From assembly GCF_964355755.1 (NCBI RefSeq), contig NC_092673.1:11539001-11603000 (forward strand): a stretch of DNA of 64,000 nucleotides, in the 5' to 3' direction. This DNA comes from Antedon mediterranea. Taxonomy: Eukaryota > Echinodermata > Crinoidea > Comatulida > Antedonidae. A program made the position numbers and the translations under genes. Below, piece by piece: positions 26,801 through 38,800 of this stretch (position 1 is the stretch's first letter; the number at the start of each line of letters is the position of its first letter). Under the pieces are notes generated by a model. That model was not told the origin of the DNA, did not search any database, and saw nothing but the letters and a program-made list of their open reading frames with translations.

Positions 26801-29800
26801 CTGCTTCACTGGGCGCTTATATAAATTGAAACTTTTACCGTTCAAGAGACAAACAAATATATTTTACATTTTTTACTATTCATTTTAAACCCGGAACCCC
26901 CCTTTAAAGCTTCTTAAATTCCTTCAGTACATTTATTCCTAACGTACTTGCTTTTTATAGTAGCTTGATAAATACTCCACTTATTAAATACTTTTATAAA
27001 TCGGTAAAATTGACGTTTCGAAAATGAAACAGTCCACTGCAGGATATCCAATCATAATTTAACGTGCTAATACATGCATGCCCTGCAAATTGCCTGGGCG
27101 ACCGTAATTTAGTAATAAGCTGAGAACTGAACCCCCTGCAAGGAAAATGGTAAACACTTTTATTTTCGATAGGGATTATTTTTTTAAGTGGTTGGTCTTG
27201 TTGGCCTTGGTCGCGCGACAACCACGCAAAGACAAATAAAACAATGTAGTTTATCAAACAGAAATATAAATTAGCTTCAATTCAATACTAAATTAGCCAG
27301 ATTTTGATAATGAGAAAGACTCAAAACTTTATAAAACTTTACATTTGAGGCGGATGTACATAATAATAATAATAATAACCAATTTACATATCAAAATAAA
27401 GAGTATTTAAAGCCTGAAAACATGCAACAAAAATTACTCCACCACCTATTATGGCCGCCAAGCGATCGTGTTTTGAAAATGGGTAGGTGTTTTCCGAAGT
27501 TATTTTTAGCGCGCGGATTTCGGCTCGCCGGCTTTTGTACCTCCTTTTTAACTCGCGTTTTCTATTAAAATATTTAACAAACATAGATTAAAAATATATT
27601 TAAATGAACTCTTAAACAAGATCTTTCTAGACATATAAATTTTATTCACATGGCTACATAAGAAATAGTATATTTTTAACTTAAAAGACATGTCACTTTT
27701 TAAAACTTTCTGAAATTTTACGAACGTGTTCAAATCGCGAAGATCTGCTTCATTAGGATACCTACTATAAATAGGTTTTTCGTAACGAAAAGTCAATTTT
27801 GAATCACCGTTTATGGAAAAATATTATGGATTTTGGTATTAAATTATAGCTAAATCTACATTGAAATCGATAAAACATAGATTACAAACGTATTGTGCAT
27901 GGTAATTGTGCGAACTACATTTTAAAATGGTGCATGAGGCGTAAATCTCAAAATAATGATTAAAACCATATAATTAAAAACAGACAAAAAAATGTAATTC
28001 ATAAAAATAGGGGAATAATTGAAATAAATGTGATTACTGCAGACGTGATGTAGAGTTCGTAATTTCTAAAAACTATAGAGCGCCACCAACGGAATCAATT
28101 GCAAGTATGATACAAACAAACAGGACAAACTTGGTTAAGAGAAAAAAAATATAACTTTAATCCTGATTATCTTGCTCTTAACATGCATACAATATCGCTG
28201 TCACTTCGTTTCGAGAGGGATTCACTAAATATGAGAAAACAATAATTAAACATCAATCAATGAACATTTGGGCAGCACCCGTGCTTTAGCAACATCAACT
28301 AATTAACAATTCTAAGTCCTTTATCAATACAATATACACTAAGTATAGCAATTTCCTTATACAGTATTATTATTCAAACAACATACAATAATCAAATGGA
28401 CCCGTCTCAACTAGGCCCTAATCTCTGCACTAGCGAAACACAGTACTGTAAGCAACAGTAACACGCCGTCATAGGCTAGGCTTTAATTTAGGACTATAAT
28501 AGCTAGGCTTACAAAATTTAACTAATAACATTAACATTCAATAACAAGATAATATAATTATAACTCCAAAGCTCACCGAAGTTTTGTGGCTCAATAGAAA
28601 ACCTTTACGAATCTACAATTTCTAAATAATATCTTTAACAAACTTGAAACTAAAGGGCAAGGCACAACCACGCTGCATACATGAAGGCCGCCATGATATT
28701 TCTCCAAGACAACCAGCCTAGCACCCTCACTAGCTCAGTTCAATGGGAACGCTATACGTAAGTTTGCGCGTCAGGCAGTTGGTCAGATTTTAAAAATTAC
28801 TTGGGTTCGAATATCTAACAACTAGCCATCAGCACAAGCTAGTTCGGTTCAAATTTATGTTTGCAAGCGTTCTCAATGAACTTATTATAAAGTACAAGTT
28901 ACGTGAGAGTAGGGCAAAACATAAAAAACAAAATACAAACTTATTCGAACACAACTACACAATTATAATGTCAAATATCTTGGAGTATGAACATATTTGG
29001 ACACCGCATATAAAAGACTATTCGTTCTATAGTGTCAAAGGTTAATGTAACTATAGGACGAATAGTCTTTTTTCCAGCTGCTAAAAGGTAGTTCTAGTCA
29101 TCCCATTATGCATGTCAAGTTTTTTATATATATATTATATATTTTTCCTCGGAAGTGCATTCGTTTTTGTAACATTAAACTGGAGTTTTACGTACATTCA
29201 TAACTTTAAATAGTTTGATTTTTAATTCTGAGGAAAGATTATTAGGTTTAGAAATATTCTGGTGTTACAATTTGCACTATGTGTTTATTTTGAAATAAAT
29301 AATATCACTATCAGTATCAGCATTTTAATAATATTATTAACTCGTCAGAACGTGCTGCCAAATTAAGTGACCTAGCCTTGTGCATTACAGACCACGCGAA
29401 CATAATTTGGCAATTTCACTTCATTTGGCGTTACAGGGCCTGTTTCTATTGAAAAATTTAAAAAAATAATTTTTGGGGTTTTTTTGAAAACCGGTTTTGG
29501 CAGTTGTTTATAAATAAAGATCGCGTTGCATCTCAATTTTCACTTCAATAAAACCGGTTCTGTCCATATGCGTTCGTTTGAATGACGTCATTATATACCA
29601 CAATGCAGTTCGTTAGGCGGAAACGCGATTCGATCGAGGTCATGTTTACTTTTTTTCGCATTGCGCGATCCCCAAGAATTGCATCCATTTCGTCATAGGG
29701 GCAGGTAATCATGTCATTATTGCCTGAAATGCTATTGTGGTCCTTGGTTAAAGTATAGGTACGTTGCACCAATATTGTCAAGTTGAACTTGTCTAGCTTT

Positions 29801-32800
29801 CACACGCTTTACAAATTTCTTATAAACATGTGAGTCTTTCTTCCCCCCACATATTAATTACAAACCTTTTAATGGCATCAGTTCATATTTTTTAGTAAAA
29901 TAATCACTATCTAGAGAAATAAAAATGACTAGGCTATTTGCTATCGCGTGGGTTTTGACTGCGAGTTGACCGCAATCGTCCCGGTGCAGCAGAGTTCAGT
30001 ATTTAGGGTCAAATTGAGACCGTGATTATGTTGCAGCTAAAAATTGCTCTACAGAAACCGGTTTTAGAACGTTTTTTTTGCGATTGAGACCGGCATTAAT
30101 TGGGGTTTTGAAATCGTTTTTAAGATCGGTTCTTTTTTGTGAAGAACCATTTCTGCTGGTAAGAAAAAACCGTTCTGCTCAACAGAACTAGGCCCATAGT
30201 TACAAACTTGTTTTCCTTTGTAACTATATTATTAGGATGGAATCATTCTTGGAGCTGACACAAGGGCAACAGAAGACACTGTTGTTGCAGACAAGAACTG
30301 TTCCAAAATTCATTACATTGCACCAAACATATACTGCTGTGGTGCTGGTACAGCTGCAGACACAGAAGAAACGACTAAGATGATATCCTCCAAATTGGAG
30401 CTGCATAGATTGGCAAGTGGTAGGGAAGGTAGAGTGGTTACTGCCAATAGAATGCTAAAACAGTATCTTTTCAGGTAAACATTTTCTTTTATACTTAGTA
30501 TCATACCGACCAAGTATAATCTCATGCTTGAGTATAAATTTGCATCCATGTCTTTGGTAGATTCTATTCTATTAAGTTAATCCACTTAACCTAAATATCA
30601 CAGAGTATAAATAGATGACAAATTTCCATCTTTCACCAAATAAAATGATTTGTTCCATTGCATTCCATTTTTAAAAGATTTATTGATGATGTCAGAATTT
30701 AATATGAAAGATAAGATTATTGTGTATAATGTCATAAACCACCCTTGTTACATAATAATAAAGACATAAGTAAGAGATTTCATTATAAATCATGTGTATA
30801 ATCTATACACTAAGAAATAAAATTGAACAATATATAAATATATATACTGTATAGAAAAATATTCTTATTTCGATCTCGGTACCTTGAATGCTATAGACAC
30901 ACGCACAGACCACCGAGCCATACACAACTGACTACAATTTGAAAAAAGATTTTTCCATGTATTACTATGCAGTAACCACTTTTGTGCAGATAGATTTGAA
31001 TATATCAGCCCCAATTTTAAGAAAAAAGGTCGGCAAAAAATTGATGACCTTTCAGCAGTTCTAAAAATATAAATTTCACCAAGGCCTAACCTCTTGCTAA
31101 CCTAAGCCTAGCCTCCCTAGCTATATGTTATGCAAAAATAAAATTAATGAAAATATAAAAACCTAACACTAAAATTTACAAAACAAAACCGGAAAAAGTC
31201 CTCTAAATCGATGCAAGCGGCAGGTCATTCTCAAAGTTGGCAACACATTTTTTTAGGGTAATTTGAGTATGGCTCTTGGCAAAAATATTATTTGTTTTTT
31301 TAAAATGGCCGACTTGCACTTGTATTTCAGTGACCTGACCTCATGTTATGCCCAGAAATCTACTTTCTGACCTTTGACAGTACATACTGCAACAATAAAG
31401 CTCTATCTACACTATCAAACTTTATGCGACAAAAAAATGTGCCCATATGGACATGATGATGTCATATCACTACCATATTTGGGTATATCACTACCATATT
31501 TGGGCACATCACATTTTTTGTGTCAAACTAGTTTGATAGTGTAGGCAGAGCCTAAGATCCATTGATCTCTGCTAAAGCGGGGAAGAATATAATTTTTCCC
31601 TTGCCAACTTAAAGTCTTGGGGCTGTTATTATTGTATGCGGGCCCTTTCACAGTAAATCAACGGGTGTCTAGAAAACTCAGATCTCAGATATATCTGAGT
31701 TTTCTAGATCTAGAAAACTCAGATATCTGACTTTTCTAGATCTAGAAAACTCAGATATCTTACTTTTCTAGATCTAGAAAACTCAGATATCAATATCTGA
31801 GTTTTCTAGTTCCAAAATGGAACTAGAAAACCCAGATCAAATGGATCGTTCCATTATTATCAGGGGGTAGCTTGTTTGAAATACTACAGTATTATACGTT
31901 TTCTTACTAATAATATTATTGTAACTTGTAGTAGCGGCCTATGTTAAATCATAAATAAATACAGTATACACCTTTTAGAATGTAGGCTTAGCATTTAGGC
32001 CGAGCCTAGCTAAGCAAATTTTACGGCTCAACGTGTGGGCGCTTTCGCGATGTATCGCGAAGAGTAGGCCTGGCCCGGGTACTAGGCTAGAAGTGGTCAA
32101 CTCGTACCCACACCAACTCGTACATACTTAATTTTTAAGCCTACATTTTAACGGTAACTAGTAGTAAGAAAATGTACACAGTAACCAGTTTCAATAATAA
32201 TAAATAATACTCTAGTAGGCCTATTTCAAATGACCTACCTTCTGATTAATAATGGAATGATCCAAATGACCTACCAACCAATCAAATGATGATTTTTTTT
32301 TTTGGATGAGTTTTCTAGTTCCATTTTGGAACTAGAAAACCCAGATATTGATATCTGAGTTTTCTAGATCTAGAAAACTCAGATATCTGAGATCTGAGTT
32401 TTCTAGACACCCTAAATCAACACATAAAGGTGTATTGTTTATTCATTCAATAAAACGAAAATTTACATTTGTAGCCAAAGGCTAAATTGTGTAAAATTTT
32501 ACAAAATATTGCACATATAAAAAAGTTATCACATTAAAAGACATATCTTATATTAAAATGGCATTAGATAAAATACATAATAATAGGTTTTTCCACAAAT
32601 AGGTTTTTTCTTCTAGTAGCGAGGGTTTCTAAATTACATACACCGAGAGCATTTTCTTATAAATAATAGCTTATATAATTTATACCAAGAATTATTCTAA
32701 GTACCCTCCTTTGTATTGCTTCCAATTGATCAATCTGTTTGTTCGTTATGCCAGCATTCCAAACAGCAACAGCATTTTTTGATTGTATAATATAATACAT

Positions 32801-35800
32801 TTGCATTCCAATCAAGTACCCTACGATCGTTTTGCTGTTTGCTAGTGCTATGAAGTGTCATTTCCGGCCAAGTACTGATAATTATAGAGTATATAGTTAT
32901 AATATTACATTTTTTTCATTTCTTAAATAACTTTGTAGATACCAAGGGTATATAGGTGCAGCATTGGTTTTAGGCGGTGTTGATATTGATGGACCACATC
33001 TATATAGTATTTATCCACATGGTTCAACTAATAAATTACCATTTGTTACTATGGGATCAGGATCATTAGCTGCTATGTCCGTATTTGAAGATCGATATCA
33101 GGTTGATATGGAGGTTAGTTACATTAATGATTGCTCATTCAGATACCTTGATTTGACAGAAATAATATATACCCTATGATCATACAAGATCAATTGAAGG
33201 GTTGTTGAGCTATGAAATGTGCAAAAGTCACGTTTGTGCAAACAACCACATTTGTGCAAACATGTTGCCCTCAAATGTGCAAACAACCACATTTGTGCAA
33301 ACATGGCACCCTCAAATGTGCAAACAACCACATTTGTGCAAACATGTTGCCCTCAAATGTGCAAACAACCACATTTGTGCAAACATGGCACCCTCAAATG
33401 TGCAAACAACCACATTTGTGCAAACATGGCACCCTCAAATGTGCAAATCTGCGCATTTATTTTTTGCATTGATAACTTGATTCTTCCTATGATGCTTAAT
33501 TATACCTTTTTTTGTTATTAATTTTTCCCCCTTTTTTGAGAGACACCTACACCGGATGGTTGATTGTTTCCTTCACCTCACCACTCGCACTGACAATCCA
33601 TAATGGAATGTTCTTTGTGTAACACGTGTGTAGAGGATGCATACCAAATGTATCGCGAGTGACAATATTGCTCATCTTTCTTGTTCTATCATTAAAAACT
33701 GTTATAATTGTATTGATACTTTATTTCCCTTATAACAACATAATTGGTGATTCTAAATTCATTCACAAGCTCAATTCTTTATCCTTAGATCACAAAGTCG
33801 ATTTCAATAAATTAATTTCCTTGAAACTCAAGCCACTTGATGTTTCAGTTGGTATCACTTGTGACGAGGATGGCTCGCTTATTAATAACAATGTTCAGTC
33901 TAATTACGAACTTATTGACAGTTTTAACTCCAAATTTACTAAATCTGATTTCTCTTTTAGCTTATATCACCATAATGTAAGAAGCTTATCCAAACACTTT
34001 TCTGAAGTTACTGATTTTATTTCCACATTGAACCATAACTTCTTTGCCCTTTGCTTTACCGAAACCTTTTTTAATATTGAAAAAACAAATTTGGCTTTGT
34101 ATAACATTCCCGGCTATACCCTACTCCATTCTTCTAGAATATCCCAGACTGGTGGAGGTGTCACCATATACCTTGATCATACACTTCAATACATTAATCG
34201 ATCTCATTTGAGCTCACTTATATCAATTAACTCTGAATCAATTTTTATTGAAATCAAAGCGGAACCCAAAAATATTATCCTTGGTGTTGTGTATCATCTA
34301 AATGGAACAATCACTCTTCTGTTAATCAGCAAATTTCCCATTTACTACAGATCAACAATGAAAATAACATTCCTTTTATCCCTTAATTAATAGATCCACC
34401 CAAGTTACAACCAAAACTGCTAACATTAATTGACAACATGTTTTGTAATAATATTATTGATTTAACTTCTCCTGGAATTATGTACTCGGATACTCATAAA
34501 ACACCCCACTCTAACCCTTCCTATGATAATACTAAATTTGTTTATTTAAACCAAATTAACAAATCCTCAATATCTGCATTAAATGCTGACCTCGTAAACA
34601 CTGACTGGTCTGACCAGTGACCTTGCTTACAAAAACTTACAAAATTATACAACACCCATATTAAAACTATTCGGCATAGCGCAATATATGTAGGGAAAGA
34701 AAACCTTGGATTACCAATGCCATGATAAAATCTATAGATAGTCGAAACAAACTATACAAAAAATATTTAAAATCCGGTAAGCACAAAGATCGGGAAAAAT
34801 ATTAAAGTTATTCACTTTAAGTCGAAAATTCGAGCCAAAAACAAGTTTACGTAATTAACAGGTAAATTAATTTGATTACAGTACATTTCGTCTGGAAAAT
34901 CGTCACGAGCGAAAGTAAACAAAGATTTCAAACCATTAGTATGCATTATGCATGATGCTAATTAGGATTGTTTACAACTCGTCGCGGTTGAGAAGGTGAT
35001 TTCACACAGATCGCAAAAAAGTTTTATGATTATGCATACAGAGTAGCCAAACAGGCACATTGCTTTATGAGATATGTTTTGATCGAAAACTTTGACTGGA
35101 AGTTATTTTTGGGGGAAAAAACGGTTAATTTCTGTTAAATTATTTTTTTTTTCGACTAATTTTTGGTGAAAGTTAATAACTATTATGATACTTCAAAATG
35201 ACCCACTTTTTTTTCGACATATTACAAATTTTTTTAGTCAAAGGGACAATACATCTTTAAAGGATAACAAGAGCTGTGGGTTTGACAAACTATAATAAAG
35301 TTATAAAAGGTGTGGGTCACTCAATTTCTAAACCTCCTTGTCATATCTTCAATATACAATATCTTTTATTATCAAGTACAATATACCTTGCCCTACTCGT
35401 ATTAGGAATTATAACGCCGTAATTAGGGCGTTATAACGCCATAAATACGGCGTAGAGCGTGCATGGAGCGCACAACCAAAGCCGTTAAATTAAATGGATT
35501 AAAGCTATTTTGTTTGTTTCAAATCATCAAAATAATATTATTATTTTAACAAAAAACTTTAAACAAAATGATTCAATCCATTTAAAGTCACAACTTGTAT
35601 GGCTTTGGTTTTGGCTTGTATTATGTTGCTTTGTTAATTAACCAATTAGTATTTCCTGTCACCATTTGGTGTTTGTTATTTTTGTAAAATTCAATCACTT
35701 GATCTTGAAAATGGTTCCATGCGGTTCCGAAATGTCGATCTTCTTGTTTTTTGTCATTAAATTTTATTGTAAAATTATCACAAGTGTTTATATAATTATT

Positions 35801-38800
35801 ATGTTATGTATTTTTAATATGTGTGACCCGATCTGGCAAAACCCTCTCTTTGTCGGCAATTCAAAATTCACGTAATCAGTCAAAATACGTCAAAATCGAC
35901 TACCCTGGCAGATTACATGTTTTTGCATTTTCGAAATATTTCACTATTTAAGAATACGTCTACCTGATTTAAACTCCCGAAATTTAACTAAAATTATGAA
36001 AAAAGAGAGTTTTAAAAACATGTATTTTCCTCAAGCCTAACAATTTATTCACGATCTACGCTAAAATTTTGCGTAAATTCAGTTGAAAGTTGCCGAGTTT
36101 TACGACATTTTGATCGCCAGTTCGCTGCACAATGTTGAAAGGTCACACATCAAAATAAAGCTCATCCATTTGACATTCCAAATATGGAAGTTTTAGGGTG
36201 GAGTTAAAGAAGGAACCAATGAAAACTTTGATTTACTATGACATAATTTCAGAAAATTCGGTTCTTCGAAGTTTCTGGAACAGCGAACTGCGTGTGTTGC
36301 TATGGCGCATCATCGCAATAACAAACGTTATTGGTCAACGCGCTAGATGTTATACGCTCTACGCGCGGAAATAAAAAGTTTTTGACATTTTTGTAAGGTT
36401 ATTTTTATTTTACACACAGCATGTCGTAAATTGGAATAAAAACGATTTTAATTCAAAGTAAAGTGTTCTGCAATAGCTGTAGTGTGTATTTGTTTATTTC
36501 ATAGTAAAATAGACAAGTCAAAAACAATTCACGTCATAAATTCAATTGTATTTTCTATACTTTTTTGGGGTAGGCCCTAGGCCTAATTTTATTAAATATT
36601 ATGGTTGTAGGCCTACTACTACTGGGCTTAGCTTTATATTATTGTCAATAGTTTTATTTATACATTTTATATATCCAATCGGCTCTTAATTATTTAATTT
36701 ATTGTCCAGTTGTTTTTTTAAATCATTGGATTCAAGCCCAAACATCACAGCGAATCTTCCACGTTATAAACAAAAACAAATGTAAACGTCAATACAATGT
36801 AATGTTGGCTTGCAATTAGCTGTGACACTGCAAGGCGGCCAACTTGTCTAGGCTAACGCTAGCCCCCGTGTTGTTGATGCACCGCTGCAATACACGGCCT
36901 GATGAACACCCATCTTTCAGGCGATGACGGCGAAAATCTGAATAGGCGCGCCTAGGCCAAGCTTGGTCTGCTTGGTTTTTTGTTGTTGATATCGTAAACA
37001 CTTCCGAAACCAGTTAACATTAGCTTGGTAGATATAATGCTGCTTTTCAATAGTGCAAAATAGTTAATTCGAGTGACTAAATAGGTTAAAACGGCGTCTG
37101 AAATCAGTCAAATTGACCATAGTGTCCACGCTGCTGCTATATCGCATACACTTCCTGGTATGACGTCATTTTGGCTTAGACCAAAGTACCGCGTTGCTAC
37201 GGAGTGAGTTTTCAGCGCGTATCAAAAAGAATTTCATTATTGCAAACTTCAAACGCGATTTTCTCGTAAACTAATTGAATGATTTGTAAGTTTTTAAAAT
37301 ATAATAACTTTTTAAATATTTACTCAATTTTTATGAAATAAACACCATTGCAAAGCTTATGATTCAAATAATCCAAATGTATAAAAAAATAAAAAATGAA
37401 TATTTCCGACAAAAGTAGGGTTTTGCCAGATCGGGTCACATATGTGTGGGAAACATTGAATATTTATCTATTGAATATTGAATAATCAAATCAAATCTGT
37501 AAAAATGTATAATCCACTAATGTGCAAACATTATGCCGTTAAATGTAAAAACGATTAGCTTTGACATTGAATGTGCAAATGAAATTCTACAAATGTGCAA
37601 ATCATTTTTTTCAACCTAAATTTGTAGTACAGGCTGAAATAATCTGTTTTGAAAACATTGTTAGAAAAAAAAACATTTTTGTTGAACAAAAATGATTTAC
37701 ACATTGTAGAATTTTATTTGCACATTTAACGTCAAAACTGATTTTTTTTTACATTTAACGGCGGGATGTTTGCACATTACTGGATTATACATTTTTACAG
37801 ATTTGTACATTTGTGTGTGCCATGTTTGCACAAATGTGGTTGTTTGCACAAATGTGATATATATAGTGTTCAACAAGGGTCTATAATGCCTAGCATAACA
37901 TTGTTTTGATGACACAGTACCCTCCTTAAAGACACAAATTGAATGTCTATATTAAAACACATCTCATTGGATGAAAAATCATGTTCTCTGTCAATACCAA
38001 ACAAAATGTTATTTTCATTTTACTTTAAAGGCCAGGTGCGGGAAAAACATTTCTATTGATCATACATTCCAGTAATTTTTTATCTATAGTTTCCCCTATG
38101 TTTCATAATTTTTGAGATTTTATTTGTGTTACACAAGCTTGTTGAAAATAAGCACTTTCTTATCAGTTCAAAGTACACAGTAAAATCTCTATTCTTTTGT
38201 ACACAAATTTTGTAAATAGAGAGGCATTTTAAAAATCTATGAAAAATAAACAGTGTGGTAAAAAATGTTATCAGATGACTAAATATAGGTAATATAACTT
38301 GAATATTACATTTCTGATATTTTTATTCAACTTCAGATTTTTATGCTATAGCAAACAATATCCACCATCTTTTTTCACCATCTAGGGAGTCACCAGACAT
38401 GTTATTACATTAGGTTAACTACCTAACTACTGAAAAAAGGTCTTCCTGGTTTTTATGGAAGAATTTTGCAAAATTTTGTATTTGACCATATTAAGGGAAA
38501 TTCATGTTTTTTCGTCTTGATTTCTGTTACAAATATTTGATTTATGTACAATTAACCAAATATTATATTTAAAATTCATGCCTGTACCTGAGCTTTAAGG
38601 ATTCAGATATTGTTATTTGAATAACGTTCTTGGTACCAGTGTAAAGCTACAATGTCTAATTCTTAAATAAAATAAATAAATTTGAGGGAGTCGTTTATTC
38701 CAAATGAGAGCGTTTATTTCGAATAAATATGGTAATTAAATAGGAAATTTGCTTGTTTATTTTGTAATCATGTAAACCCTAAATAAGACTATTCAAAATA

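Noticed and set aside
33202-33521. Three overlapping open frames of 86-100 codons
   Set aside because: They are the three frames of a 41-bp tandem repeat without stops; no start context, no family.
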